DNA from: Garcia nutans
Taxonomy: Eukaryota > Streptophyta > Magnoliopsida > Malpighiales > Euphorbiaceae
DNA: 64,000 nucleotides
Reading direction: 5' to 3'
Assembly: GCA_947685225.1 (NCBI GenBank)
Contig: CANTUV010000022.1
Location: 7,606,501-7,670,500, forward strand
The translations under genes and the position numbers were made by a program. Below, piece after piece: positions 14,031 to 26,662 of this stretch (the stretch's first letter is position 1; the number at the start of each line of letters is the position of its first letter). The notes under the pieces were generated by a model. The model worked only from the letters and a program-made list of their open reading frames with translations, searched no databases and had not been told where the DNA came from.

Positions 14031-15029
14031 TAATATATAACACTTATACACTATTATTCCTTTTTCATCTATCTATCACATATATTATATGTAATATATA
14101 TGAATAACTATGCGTATTATACTTATTCCCCTCAAATCCATCATTTATATATTATATGCTGTATAAGTTATTTTTTATATATAATCTATGAAATTAACCA
14201 TGTTATATGAAACATATATGGCATATAAATGAACATATAAACAATCATATAAATGAATATGCAAAAAATATAAATAAAATACAATCCATTACAATTTATA
14301 TTAAACTCTTATTTCACAAAAAAAATAATTATTTTCATATAATTTAAATAATTTTTTTATTTGAACATCTAAAGTCTAACTATTTTAGCTAGATCATCAT
14401 CAATAAAATAAAAAATTACAATTACAATACTCAATTTCAAATTAATATTTGTTCCACTTTTTGCATTTAATTGACGAATTATATGTTCTTTGATCGTATG
14501 TTAATTTTGTAAACATCCTAAGAAAAATGAAGACTTTCCAGCCCCATCACCAATCACCATGTGTACCTTTTTAATGGACAAGCTTAAAGGAGCCCAGGCC
14601 CAAACTATTTTTTTATTTTTATATATTTATATATGGAAATATAATATACATAATATTAAAATTAGTATCCCAAATCTTTTATATCATAGAAAAATGAAAT
14701 AACTAATTATTTTGTTTTTGGCATTCTTATTTTATTTTTTTTACTTTTTTATTTTAATAAACTAAACTAAACTAAAATTATATTATATAATTATTTGTTG
14801 CATTTCAAAATTTTAAAATAACAAATAATATTTTTTTTAATAATGATTTTTGAATGAGGATATTATATAAGAAAAAAATGTTCCGTTCTTCTGATAGTTT
14901 TAGTTGCTATATATATATATATATATATATAAGCATGATTGGAGTTAGAAATCAAAGTTCTTTTTCCTTATCAAATAATAATATTATTATTATTATTAAA
15001 TCAAAGTTCTTGTTCTTTTTCCTTATCTG

Positions 15030-15064
<35 letters not shown>

Positions 15065-15616
15065 TTAACCATGTGTCATCATCCCCATTGCCCCTTGGAA
15101 GGTGTATATCAAAATCAAATTATTATTACTTTATATGAATAAATAGTTGCACCTTCCCCAAATTGATATTTATGAATTATATATTTTATTAATATTAAGA
15201 GCAATTGTTAAGGACGTTAATCCATTTATTCCATCTAGTTTTGTTCATGTTCTGATTTTTTTTTATTAGACTTTTATTTTTTTTATACTATTTTTCCTAT
15301 TTTCTTAGGTTCTTTGGAAGCTTCTTATGTAATTTCAAGAAAATTGGAAGCTCGAAATTTAATCAAGGGAAAGTCAGAAACCAAAGGAAGAAATAAAAAT
15401 ACCAAATAGGATGGCTGCAGGCCGTGCAAATCAAAATGGATGTGCCTGGAAATTGAAGTTATTTAAATTGGAAAAGAAATATGCACGGTCGTGCAAAGAA
15501 TGGTGTAGCGCGAAAATTGCTTCTTTAGCGAAATTTCCTATTGGAATTATAAGTGTGCGACGAATTTTACATTAAAAAAAGAGACGAAATTCTTAAAAAA
15601 TATATGTCGAAAAAAC
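14031..15616. other. AT-rich intergenic stretch with microsatellites; no gene seen
   Basis: The satellite stops at about 14030 and AT-rich single-copy-looking DNA follows. It contains an AT dinucleotide run near 14911-14931, a TAT run near 14979-14998 and an AAT/TAA run near 15032-15063. The only long open frame here (14939-15142) exists because the AAT run encodes poly-Asn, and I do not call it a gene. From about 15300 the composition becomes more balanced and includes 'gcacggtcgtgc' near 15483, a motif family that recurs in the insertion at 48821-51483. Copia-1 may therefore have landed in an older, unrecognised retroelement remnant. Confidence 0.6.
15032..15063. repeat. AAT/TAA trinucleotide microsatellite
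   Basis: About ten uninterrupted copies of the trinucleotide are followed by 'aatttaacc'. A related TAT/ATT run lies just upstream near 14979-14998. Both are simple sequence repeats and likely to vary in length. Confidence 0.9.
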
Positions 15617-15621
15617 TCATA

Positions 15622-16268
15622 TGTTGGGCCTTTAAAGAATCCAGGCAGACCAGCCCATTAAAAAAAAGAAATTAAGTAGTGCGTGCAGTGTTTAACACCG
15701 AAAAGGAAAGAAAGAATTAAAACCAACTTCGAGTTGGTTATTATCAAAAAAAAAAATTGAGTTGGTTACTTGGCCACCAATCAGTATAAAATATAAACAA
15801 TAGAAATTGTTTGAAAGGATCTTTCTTTGCGCAGCCAACGAGAAAGAGAGGAAAAAATTAAAGCTAAGTTCATCCCTTTTTTTTTGTTGCCTTAATTTTA
15901 ATTAATTCTCATTAAAAATTTCAAGGAATTCTTAGATCAATTTTAGAGAATTATTCACTAATTTCTTAGCGTAATCATTCAAAACGGATTGTGAATTTGC
16001 TAGAGAAGTATTTATATATTTTTTTCATCATTGATGATCTTAAGTGTGGATTACTTGAGAATATTTTATACTTGATTTCTTTGATCATGGATTTTATTTC
16101 AGAACTTGTCTCGTAATTTTTTTCTCTATAATAGAGAGTTTTTCATGTTAAATCTTATGCCTATTATTTTTGTGATTTTTCTTTGCTTGTTATTATTGTG
16201 CATTGATATTGTTGGCTTGGGATTAATTTAATTTACATAATTAATTATTGTTGGTTAAGAATCTAACA
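15622..16268 (+). repeat. Copia-1 5' LTR
   Basis: It starts TGTTGGGCC and ends CTAACA, directly followed by 'ag' and the primer-binding site. Most of its length matches 20311-20917. It is longer than the 3' LTR mainly because 'gagttggtta' is repeated around an A-run near 15735-15770. A CCAAT box (15777-15781) and a TATAAAATA box (15785-15793) lie in the expected promoter position and are conserved in the 3' copy. Confidence 0.92.
15777..15793 (+). promoter_or_regulatory. Copia-1 LTR promoter: CCAAT and TATA boxes
   Basis: CCAAT at 15777-15781 is followed by TATAAAATA at 15785-15793, and the same pair is found in the 3' LTR near 20430-20450. The position inside the LTR, upstream of the primer-binding site, fits the pol II promoter of a copia element. 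Promoter activity is inferred from the motif only. Confidence 0.6.
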
Positions 16269-16270
16269 AG

Positions 16271-16282
16271 TGGTATCAGAGC
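16271..16282 (+). other. Copia-1 primer-binding site (initiator-Met tRNA type)
   Basis: TGGTATCAGAGC lies two bases after the 5' LTR. This is the standard plant copia primer-binding site, complementary to the 3' region of initiator methionine tRNA. Confidence 0.92.
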
Positions 16283-16320
16283 TTGGTTCTTTAAGTGTAG
16301 AATTAATTGTGTGAATTAAA

Positions 16321-19300
16321 ATGCAGAAATTCGTAGGTACCATGATTAAATTATCAGCTTCAAATTATTAAATTCAGAAGTCAAAGATGGAAAACCTTTT
16401 CTATTATAAGGATCTGTATGATCCTATAAAATTAGGATCTGTTGAGCCAAGTGAAAAATTAGATGATGATTGAGAGAAAATGCACATGAAAACAATCGGT
16501 ACTATTTAACAATAGGTAGATAATAATGTCTACCATCATATAAGCAAAAAAGTTAATGCGCAGAAATTATAGAAAAAGTTAGAAACCATGTATGAGAGAA
16601 AAAGTGCCCAAAATAAAGCTTTTATTATCAGAAAGCTTATGAATTTGAAGCTAAGGGATGGACGGTCAATTGCAGAACACTTAAGTGAGTTTCAAGAATT
16701 GATAAATCATTTGAGGACAATGAAGATAACTCTAGATGATGAATTGTAGGCATTATTACTCTTGAGTTCTTTGCCAAATAGTTGGGAGACCTTTGTGCTG
16801 TCTCTTAGTAACTCTGCTCCAAGCGGCATTATGTCTTTATCCTTGGTAAAAAAAAATAATCTGTATAATAAGGAGACTAGAAGAAATGATATGGACATTG
16901 ATACTTCATAAGCTCTCATTATAACCATAGAGAGCAGAGGAAGAAGTAAAAGTAAAGGTCATGAGGGATGTTATAAATTCAGAGGCATGTCACAATCAAA
17001 AGGAAAATTTAGTTGTTATCATTATGTCAAGGAGAGACATGTGAAAAGAAACTACATAGCTTAGAAAAAGGAACAGAATGATGAGAAAATCTAAAGAAGA
17101 TGGATGATCAAAATACCACTGCAACTATAGTTGATGATAATGAAGAGATGGTTATACTCTCTTCTGTCAAGGAGCATAACAATGTTACTAATTCTTATAT
17201 GGAGTAGGTTGTTGATTCATCAGCATCATACCATGCTACACTAAGAACAGATATATTTACTGTGCACAAAGCAGATAATTTTGGCAGAGTGAAGATGAGT
17301 AACACCAGCTATACAGATATAGTGGGTATTGGTAATGTTTGTGTTCCGACAAATGTTAGTTGTAGGTTGGCTCTGAAGAATGCGCAACATATGCTAGATT
17401 TGTGGCTGAATTTGGTTTTAACTTATGTTCTGGATCTAGATGGTTATTATAATATCTTTAGTAATAAAAAGTGAAAACTCACCAAAGGCTTAATTGTGAT
17501 TGCTAGAGGTAAATTGTACTACACACTCTACAAGACTCAAGTAAAGACAATCAAAGGTGCTCTAAATATAGTTGAAGATAATGCTTCACTAGACTTGTAG
17601 CATAAAATGCTAGCTCATATGAGTAAAAAAGGATTACAAATTTTAGCAAAGAAGTCTCTCATTCCCTTTGCCAAAGGTATGATCTAAATCCTTATGAAGA
17701 TTGTTTGTATGGCAAGCACCATAGAATCTCATTTAGTAGTTTATCTGAAAGGAAAAAAGAATGTACTTGATTTAATTTACTCTCATGTATGTGGTCCCAT
17801 TGATGTAAAAATATTAGGAAGTGGAAAATATTTTGTTACTTTTACTGATGATGCTTTACGAAAGGTTTAGGTATTTGTTCTGAAAACAAATGATCAGGTT
17901 CTTCAACTCTCTAAGCAGTTCCATGCAATGGTAGAAAGAGAGAAAGAAACATAATTATATTTGTAGTGATAATGGAGGTGAATACACTTCAAAGGAGTTT
18001 GAGAATTACCTTTTTGAGTATGGAATCAGATATGAGAAGACTGTTTCTGGTACTTCATAATATAATAGTGTAGTTGAAAGGACAAACATAACCATCTTAG
18101 AGAAAGTTAGATGCATGCTGAAAATGGCTAAACTTCCTAAGCCATTTTGGAGTAAAGCACTCTACACTACCTGTTACTTGATGAATTGCTCTCCATCAGC
18201 TCCTTTGAATTTTGAGATACCTAAGAGAGTATGGTCTGGGAAGGATGTTACTTACTCTCACTTGAAGGTGTTTGGATGCAAGACTTTTATGCATGTGCTT
18301 AAGAAACATAGACATAAACTTGATGATAGGGTTGTTCCATGCATTTTTCTGGGTTATAGAGATGTAGAATTTGGATATAATTTATAGGATCTAATGAAGA
18401 AGAAAGTCATCAGGTCTAGAGATGTAATCTTCTATGAACATAAGACCTTAATAGACTTTGAAACATCAGAGTAGACTATAAGTAGTGAAGAAATTCCTCT
18501 TCTTGTACTAATTTCGCCTTCAATCAGAAATGCCAAAGATGAAAGAGAGCTACTTAAAGAATATGGGATTGATGATATGTCAACACTAATTGATATTGAT
18601 GACGATGTTGAGCAGGGGGAGTGGCCACTTATTCCTTAGACTGTAGAAGAACCTCAGGTCATAAGGTCAACCAAAACATATCATCCATCTACTAGATATT
18701 CCAATTCTGAGTATATAACAATTACTGAAGAGGGAGAGCCAAAAGACTTCCAGAAAGTTCAGAATCATAAAGAGAAGACTCAGTGGATGAAAGCAATGTA
18801 GGAGGAGATGCGTTCTTTAAAGAAGAACAATACTTATGAGCTAGTTAGATTTCTAGAAGATAGAAATATCTTAAAGAACAAATAGGTGTACAAGTTTAAG
18901 ATGGACAGAGAGAAGCTAGTTAAGTACAAAGCTCGTTTGATAGCAAAGGGTTTCAATCAGAAGAAAGGAGTTAATTTCGATAAGATTTTTTCTCTTGTTA
19001 TAAAGATGAGTTTCATTCGAGTGATTCTTAGTTTGATTGCTACCTTAGATCTTGAGCTTGAGTAGTTAGTTGTGAAAATGACATTCCTTTATGTTGACTT
19101 AAAGGAAGAAATCTACATGGAGCAGAGAGTGATTTGAAGTAAAAGGAAAGAAATGCATGATTTGCAAGTTGAAGAAGAGTTTATATGGATTGAAACAGGC
19201 TCCGAGACAGTGGTACAAGAAATTTGACTCTTTCATGGTGAGTCATGGCTATACTAGAAAAGATGATGATTATTATGTGTACTTCAAGATATTTTCAGAT

Positions 19301-20266
19301 GATAAATTTGTAATTCTTTTACTTTATATGGATGAGATGTTGATAGTAGGGTAAAATGTTATAGTAATTAATGGATTGAAAAAGGAGTTTTTGGATCCTT
19401 TAATATGAAGGATTTGGTACCAGTACGATAAATTTTAGGAATGCAGATTACTCGTGACATGAAAGCTAAGAAGTTGTGGTTGTCACAAGAAAAGTATGTT
19501 GAGCATATTCTAAGTAGATTTAATATGAAGAATGCTAAGCTAGTTAGTACACCTCTTGCTAATCACTTTATACTTAGCAAGAAATCTTATTCTTCTACTC
19601 AAAAGGAAAAGAAAGAGATGGAAACTATTTCTTACTCCTCTGCAGTTGCGAGTTTAATATATACTATGGTTTGCACCCGACCAAATATGGCTTATGCTGT
19701 GATTTGGTCAATAGGTTTCTTTCAAATCCTGGTAAAGATCACTAGAAGGCAGTCAAATGGATTCTCAGATATTTGAGAGATACTTCTAAGATGTGCTTAT
19801 GTTTTGGAGGCTCAAAACCAATTCTAGAAGGATATACAGATGCGGATATGGCATGTGACCTTGATAGCAGGAAGTCGATTTCAGAGTATGTGTTTGATGG
19901 TAGTCTAAATTGCAAAAGTGTGCTGCTCTATCCAAAATAGAGGCAGAGTATATAGCTATGACTGAAGCAGGTAAAGAGATGCTTTGGCTGAATAGATTTC
20001 TTGAAGAATTGGGTTTGAAGCAAGATGAGTATGTGATGAATTGTGATAATCAAAGTACTCTGAATTTGAGCAAGAATGCCACATATCACTGTCGGACTAA
20101 ACATATTGATATGAGATACTAATGGATTCGTGAAGTGGTGAATAATCAAGAGATGTTATTGAAAAAAATTCACACTAACAAGAATCCAATTGACATGTTG
20201 ACTAAGGTGGTGACTCATGACAAGCATCAATTTTATGCTAAGACTATGGGACTGAGTGACAACTGA
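16321..20266 (+). pseudogene. Copia-1 gag-pol polyprotein (degenerate)
   Basis: From the ATG at 16321 the copia domains follow in order, broken by many stops and some frameshifts. Gag is at about 16321-17080; its zinc knuckle near 17011 has lost two Cys (CYHY...RNY instead of C-x2-C-x4-H-x4-C). The protease site near 17210 reads VDSSAS instead of VDSGAS. The GAG-pre-integrase and integrase region is at about 17600-18470; the first catalytic Asp of integrase reads His (YSHVCG), while SDNGGE and VVER are kept. Reverse transcriptase is at about 18780-19500, with YMDEM near 19324-19340 instead of YVDD. RNase H is at about 19830-20266, ending GLSDN-stop. The order integrase before RT defines copia. 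Several active-site residues are lost, so it is non-functional. The wording of the motifs suggests a Tork-like lineage, but only tentatively. Confidence 0.92.
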
Positions 20267-20297
20267 GCAATAGATGTGTGGATATCTCCCCATGAGC

Positions 20298-20310
20298 TGG
20301 AGGGAGAGAT
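20298..20310 (+). other. Copia-1 polypurine tract
   Basis: A purine-rich run (ggagggagaga) directly precedes the 3' LTR, the position used to prime plus-strand DNA synthesis in LTR retrotransposons. Confidence 0.8.
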
Positions 20311-20917
20311 AGTTGGGCCTTTAAAGAATCTAACCCATTAAAAAAAAAAGAAATTAAGTGGTGTGTGCAATGTTTGACACAGAAAAGGAAAGAAAGAATT
20401 AAAACCAACTTTGAGTTGGTTACTAGGCCACCAATCAGCATAAAATATAAACAATAGAAATTGTTTGAAAGGTTCTTTCTTTGCGCAACCAATGAGAAAG
20501 AGAGGAAAAAATTAAAACTAAGTTCATCCTTTTTTGTTGCTTTAATTTTAATTAATTCTCATCAAAGATTTCAAGTAATTCTTAGATCAATTTTGGAGGG
20601 CTATTATCTAATTTTCTGATGTGATAATTCAAAAAGGATTGTGGATTTGCTAGAGAGATATTTATGTATTTTCTCTATTATTGCTGATCTCAAGTGTGGA
20701 TTACCTGAAAATATTTTGTGCTTGATTTTTTTATAGTAGATTTTATTTCGAAACTTGTCCCGTAATTTTTTTCTCTACACTGGAAAGTTTTTCACGTTAA
20801 ATCTTGTATCTCTTATTTTTGTGATTATTCTTTGCTTATTATTATTGTGGATTGATATTGTTAGCTTGAGATTATTTTAACTTACACAATTAATTATTGT
20901 TGGTTGAGAACCCAACA
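20311..20917 (+). repeat. Copia-1 3' LTR
   Basis: It matches 15622-16268 along its length and ends CCCAACA. The first base reads A where the 5' LTR has T (AGTTGGGCC against TGTTGGGCC), so the canonical TG terminus has mutated. It lacks the extra segment present in the 5' copy. Confidence 0.9.
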
Positions 20918-20922
20918 CCATA

Positions 20923-21569
20923 GTCCCATTGCTTTAATGTTTTAGGTTGAAGCGTGGTGTCAAGTCAATGAGTATATTCTCTCATTAAGACTTATCAAGC
21001 ATATCTCCTAAGCAAGTGGGCTTCCCAGCATTAACGATTTCATCCTATTTTAATCCAACTTCAAGTTTATTTTGCACTTTGAATTTTCTAGGTTTCTAAA
21101 GATTTTGAACCTTCTTAAACATGAATTTTGTGATATCTATGTATAGATAAACTTTCTAAATGGTTTTGGAGGAGAGAGAGAGAGATTACTTGCAAATCTC
21201 TCTAATTATTAATAAGCTTTTGTTTGGGATGATTACTTGTCTATTCAATTAATACGTTGTTTTCTTCTTTAATTACGAGGTTTACTAAATTTTTTATGTA
21301 GAATTTTAGATGCAATTTTTTTATTTGTCTATAATTATCTATAATTAATCAATTCGGAATTATTTTTGAAAATTAATCTATTGTTTTAGGGCTTAATTCT
21401 AATGATTAATTGATCACTATGTACATATTTAAGGTATTATGCGCATAATAATAGTTTAGAACTAAGAACACTTCTTTATTCTGTTAAAAAGATTTTTATA
21501 AAACTTAATAAGTTTGTGTTAATTGATTATAATTACGAGAATGGACATAGGTTACTATAAGTGTATGTG
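20923..21569. other. Intergenic stretch; no gene seen
   Basis: Moderately AT-rich sequence with no convincing reading frame. It continues the type of sequence found left of Copia-1 and may be part of the same older remnant into which Copia-1 inserted. A GA run lies near 21173-21185. Confidence 0.45.
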
Positions 21570-21577
21570 TTATATCT

Positions 21578-21887
21578 CAGGGGGACCAGGTGGCTTTCAA
21601 GGCCATTTAGGCAATGGCCGAACACTTTCACCGGCCGGCTTTTTTTTATTTGATAAAAGTAAGTTATATTTTTTAAAAAAATTAATTATAAAATCTTAAA
21701 AAATAGCTAAAACAAAATTTATGGAGTTAATGATTCCTAGTTTATTGAGAATATAAGAAAAGTTTAATTAGTAATTTTGTATAGAAAAATAGATTTTATA
21801 TAAATTATAATATTATAATTAGTATATAATATAAGACCTAAATTTAAATTGTCGTTTAAAGTCTAAAAAAAGATTAAACTGGCATTG
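21578..21887. mobile_element. Non-autonomous hAT-like element with perfect 8-bp target duplication
   Basis: TTATATCT occurs at 21570-21577 and again at 21888-21895, enclosing 310 bp. The left end CAGGGGGACC leads into a short GC-rich segment (aaggccatttaggcaatggcc), reminiscent of plant hAT elements that begin CAGGGCCGGCCC. The right end, read inward, is CAATGCCAGT. The termini share CA and little else, so the inverted repeats have decayed. The 8-bp duplication is the main evidence. No protein is encoded. Confidence 0.65.
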
Positions 21888-21895
21888 TTATATCT

Positions 21896-22736
21896 TGAGA
21901 TAAAACATCATGCTTCCTTCCTCGTAGACACACTTTTTACTCATAATAATTTAAAAAATTAGATAATTTAGTTAGAAAATAAATTTAAATTTATTTTTTT
22001 ATTACAATCTTACTTTATTATGAGATATAATCATTAAATATTTTTAATAAATAATATTAAATATGGATTATAAGTTTTAGTTTAAACTATATTCTAGTTA
22101 TGTATTATCTAAATAATAATAAAAATTAGATTTAATATTTGATAACTTTTTTCCTCGTAGGATCAACACTTTATTTACTAATACATTATTTGTTAACTAT
22201 CTTTACAACATACAAATTGGTGTGATTTTAAAGAAGAAATAAAAGTTGCGGCATTCAACTGAAGTGCATGGCCATACATGATCTCCTTTATTCATTTTGG
22301 TGCAAAATGTATATATGGAAAAATCTAAAAATTTTGGCCCGGCCGTGCAACCCAATGTTCAAATTCTTTTATAGATTTCAATATGCTTTCGCTTTCAACT
22401 TTTTTCGAATATCTTCCGAACATCTAAGCTACTTGAAATTGCATTAAAAACCTAAAAAAATAAAAATAAAAATAGTCAAGAAATATAAGAAAAATAATAT
22501 ATAATAAAAATAATTAACCTCAATAATAAAAATAAAAATGGCGAAGGCTGTGTTTTATGGGAGGGATTTGGTCCGAAAGCTTTTTAAAAATTATACATTT
22601 GTTCATAAAAAAAAATAACATATAATTAATTAAGGCTGATACATGTTGCATGTTACTTAATAACTATAGCAATGGTGTTATTAAAAATTTTTAGTTACTG
22701 CTAATTTTTATTTTCAAAAAATTAAAATTATATTAC
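21896..22736. other. AT-rich intergenic stretch; nothing recognised
   Basis: Very AT-rich, with no gene, RNA or element boundary that I could support. Confidence 0.5.
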
Positions 22737-22743
22737 AAAGAGA

Positions 22744-23425
22744 TAGTGACGGAACTGAGACTTAGTAAGGGGGAAGGGCAAATTTTTTTAAACAAAAAAA
22801 ATAATTACAATGAAATGCTTTTTTGATAAATTACACCATATATATTATTTTTTTAAGCAATTTTTATATATTTTGAGATATTTTAATTATTTAATTAATA
22901 TATTTTTAAAATATTTTAAGAAAAGTTTTTAAATTGATTATTTTAAATAAATTTATGTAATATAATATAGAAATAAAATTTTAAAATTTAGCTGAAAATA
23001 TAACTTCATTTATTAATATTTAATTATAATAAATTTTATTTAAAAATTTAAATTTTAAAAGAATTAAGTTTAATTCAATTTTGTTATAGCAATTTTTATA
23101 TTTAAAAAATTATAATTGGTAAATTTTTATTTTTTTTATACAAAAAAGATGAGTTAATTTAAAAGTAATGAAATTATATCAAAATAATTTTTTTTAAGAA
23201 TTTAATTTATTTAATCATCTATTACTAGTAATTTTATCCGTATTTAAATTAGATATAAAATTTTTTATATAAAATTAAAATAAAAAATAATTATTTTTTA
23301 TTTTTAATATATACATTACGCATATATATTTTATTTTTAATATATATATACACATATATATGTATATGTGTATGAAACAAAGGGGTCCATTGCCCCCTCT
23401 CTAGACCCCTTTAGTTCCACACCTG
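22744..23425. mobile_element. Non-autonomous hAT-like element
   Basis: The left end TAGTGACGGAACT and the inverted right end CAGGTGTGGAACT share 8 of 13 bases. The flanks are aaagaga at 22737-22743 and 23426-23432, a 7-bp match consistent with an eroded 8-bp hAT duplication. Just inside the ends are a G-rich stretch (aagggggaagggc) and its C-rich counterpart (gccccctctctagacccc), a layout also seen in other elements of this window. The centre is AT-rich and has no reading frame. Confidence 0.68.
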
Positions 23426-23432
23426 AAAGAGA

Positions 23433-24016
23433 GTACTCATTCATTAAAAAAATCTTTCTTTCACTATATAAATTAATTAATGAGAAAAAAAAAACATGTC
23501 ACTTATTAGCGACAATTTGTAATATTATTTTATAAAGTTAAATTAAAAAAAATTAATTGTATGTTTGATACAAACCAAACGTCTTGGGAGGTATTATGGA
23601 AGCTGGCTGGCTAATCGCATAATTAATTAATTTTTTACTACTTAATATATAGATCAGTTAATGAGAGACTATTTTAACCTAACTAAAAATTTTGAGTTTA
23701 ATTTTTTGATATGCAATTATGTTAAAATTTGATAGAAAGAGTTTGATCGTCCTTATAATTCTATTAAGTTTGATCACGAAAGAATGAGTTGTATAAAAAA
23801 TATATAATTAATTAATTTCCTTATTAGTTAGAAGTGTACTTACAACTAATTAGTTAGGTTTGGTGGATAAATTATCAATGACAAGAACTACCACATCTCT
23901 ATGAACATAAATTAATAACAAGACCTTTTCATGTTCATGCAGTGTAAGTTAAACTATGATATGGCGGTCCAATAACAAAGTTGAAAATTGTCAAGCAAAT
24001 AATGATAATGGAAGAA

Positions 24017-24064
<48 letters not shown>

Positions 24065-24892
24065 TTCGGTCAATATAACCTGCATTCAAAGGTAGGAAGA
24101 AAAAAAAATCTTATTTCTATGTAAATAAAAAAATATAATAAATATTTCCGATGTAAAAGATATATATAACTCAAACAGCAAATCGATAACTCCTCCAATT
24201 AATGATCAATTTTAAATTTAATAATCAATTTTAATTATAAATTTAATTTCTGAGAGGTAAAATATATTATGGCTCTGGCTCAATGATCTGGTTGCTAGCA
24301 TAGTAGCATTTCATTTTTATCTTGTAGGGAAATAAATTTTATATCAATAAATACAAAATATAATAAAATTTCAGAAGTATTAAATGTTAAATTTAAAATA
24401 AATCGGTTAAATTTAAAATAAATCTATTAAATTTTATATAAAATAATTCCAATAATTATCAATTTATTAACTTTATATATTTTATTTGTTAATGGGGTAA
24501 TTCTGAACTCTAATTTATTATATTTAGAACTTATATATATATCTAGCGTTAGATAATATTTTAATATCAATATTTGGATTGACTTTATAAAAAAGAAAAA
24601 TTGTATTTCAATTAATCATACTTAAATTTGTAAATTGCAATGACTGGTGACCAAATTCCGACCTCAAATATTTAATTATGTATTTTTTTTTTCAATTCTT
24701 AAACTTAAAGGTTTGGTATCCTCAGTTGACTATGCACTGTGGCAGGGAAAAACTTCGAAAACATAATTAATGATAGTGAGGCGTGAATTAATTTCAAACT
24801 ATATATTTTTGTTCATATTTATGGTTTTCTAATAACTTTGGTTCTTGTCTTTTCGTAAGTCTAAAATAATTTCCAAATGTATATTATAGTTA
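23433..24892. other. AT-rich intergenic stretch with a compound microsatellite
   Basis: No gene recognised. The main feature is the AT/TG microsatellite near 24019-24062. The rest is AT-rich filler with scattered A and T runs. Confidence 0.5.
24019..24062. repeat. Compound (AT)n(GT)n microsatellite
   Basis: An AT dinucleotide run passes directly into about fifteen GT repeats. Such compound dinucleotide repeats are length-polymorphic in plants. Confidence 0.92.
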
Positions 24893-24900
24893 TATTATAA

Positions 24901-26114
24901 TAGGGATGTACTCACATCGGGTTAGGCCAAATTTTACCTCAGTCCAAAGCCCAGTCCAAATTTATTTTGGGCTTTTATATATAGCCTATGGCCCAGCCCT
25001 AAATTCTTGGGTAAAAATACTTTCGAGCCTTGGGTTAATCCTGTTGGGTTGGATCAGGCCTCTCGGGCCATATAGAGCATTTGAAATTGGATAGCACATT
25101 ATTAGATTTAGGATAAAATACTATTTGGATTTAATGTTTTTGGGTTTAAAATTGGACCCATCTGAATTTAAAATTTTTATTATTATTTTCATTAAAGTTT
25201 TAACTTTTAATGTTATTATTATTATTATTATAAACAAAGCAAAAAAAATTATGGAATAGATTGAAATGTATACACCACTAAATCCAACTCCAAATTTGAG
25301 ATAGCAACCCGTAAAAGAAAAAAATTAAATCACAAATATAAAATATGCAATCAAAATCTGAAACAATATACCAAAAACTAGAATAAAGCAAACTCAAAAC
25401 AAAAACTGCAATAAAAAATATCAATAACTACAATTAAAAAAATCAAAAACTAATAATTAAAATCACATATTTGAAATCAAATACACAATCACTAAAAATC
25501 TGCAATAAAATCACAACAAAAATAAAATATTAATAACTTGATCGGTGATGCTTGCCAAGCATTTTCCTTGGCCAACTATAATCAAAGATTCATAGAAAAA
25601 TCGAAAGAGAGGTAAAGAAGCAAAGAAAAGAGAATAAAAAACATGATATCGAAAAAAGAAACAACAAAATACAACTAAGAAACCCAAAAAAGAAATCCAA
25701 CAATAATCCAGAAAAAAAAAAGAAATTGTTAAAAAAAATAGAGAGCAAAGAAATGGAGAGTAAAGGCGGAGAGAGATGTGGAAACAAGTAGCAAAAAAAT
25801 AAAGAATAGAAAGAAAGAGATGGAATGCAAAGAGAAAGATATGGAGAGAGAAAAGAACGAGAGAGGCGGCTGTTGAATGATAATGAGATAAGAGTATGAT
25901 GTATTAGATGATTTTTAATTTATATGCTGGATCTCGGGTCAGGTCGAATTAGCCCAAAAAATTTTTAAAGCCCAAAACTCAACCTGAGTATCATTCGGGT
26001 TTGATGTTCATGCCCGCAGCCCGCCCTATTATATTTTCGGACCAACTCAACCTGATCAGATTTTTTTAAGTTGGGCTAAATTTTTCGGGCTAGCGGGCCA
26101 CTTGAACAATCCTA
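24901..26114. mobile_element. Non-autonomous hAT-like element, 1.2 kb, G/C-rich ends
   Basis: It begins TAGGGATGTACTCA and, read inward from the right, TAGGATTGTTCAAG. Both ends then carry a GGGC/GCCC-rich segment (24916-25080 and 25930-26100) that forms a loose inverted repeat. The flanks are tattataa (24893-24900) and tattgtaa (26115-26122), an 8-bp duplication with one mismatch, as expected for hAT. The middle is A-rich, with an A/G-rich segment near 25590-25870. The small frames inside (such as 24906-25094) are accidental. Confidence 0.75.
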
Positions 26115-26122
26115 TATTGTAA

Positions 26123-26654
26123 TATAAATTAAAGTCTCAATCATTTAATTTTTCTAGATTTTGGTAGGTTTTGTTCTTGCATTTCAATGAACCAATTATT
26201 TGGTTGTCTCTAACGTCATAGCAAATAAACGAACTATTATTCCTCATCATTCCTTATTTTTTTTAAGAAAAAAAGAGCTTTACACTTGAGATTGAGTATT
26301 TTATTCCCTTAATGGGCATGCCACGTGTGAATTTAAATTAGTTTATAATGTCTAGGCTATAAGATAATGGATAGTTTGAAAATAAAAAATAAAAAAATAA
26401 AAAACTTCTAGTGTTATTACCAATAAATATTATTTTAAAAATCATATATATAATAGAAATATGCATACTATTTGCATATTATAGAATAACATATACTGAA
26501 TGATAATAGTATGTAAAAAGTTTAGTTTTATTGGCATAAGGAATTATAATGTTTATTAGATCTTAGTTTCTTTTTATTTTACCGAATAGAAATATTGTTT
26601 CCCATATACTTTTTACCTTTAGAAAAAATATGATATTAAAAAATATACATAGCT
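26123..26654. other. AT-rich intergenic stretch; nothing recognised
   Basis: No reading frame, RNA gene or repeat boundary that I can support. Confidence 0.5.
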
Positions 26655-26662
26655 AATATATT

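Larger units (their letters stand above)
15617..20922 (+). mobile_element. Copia-1: full-length, decayed Ty1/copia LTR retrotransposon
   Basis: Two LTRs flank a copia-order interior (gag, protease, integrase, reverse transcriptase, RNase H). The interior begins with a primer-binding site and ends with a purine-rich tract. The flanking 5 bp are tcata (15617-15621) and ccata (20918-20922), a target duplication with one mismatch. The element proper is 15622-20917, about 5.3 kb and normal for the family. The LTRs differ at many positions and the 5' copy has a ~28-bp extra segment, so the insertion is old. Numerous stops and altered catalytic residues show it cannot move by itself. Confidence 0.93.

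Noticed and set aside
14939..15142. 67-residue frame with poly-Asn
   Set aside because: Produced by AAT and ATT microsatellites; no family resemblance.
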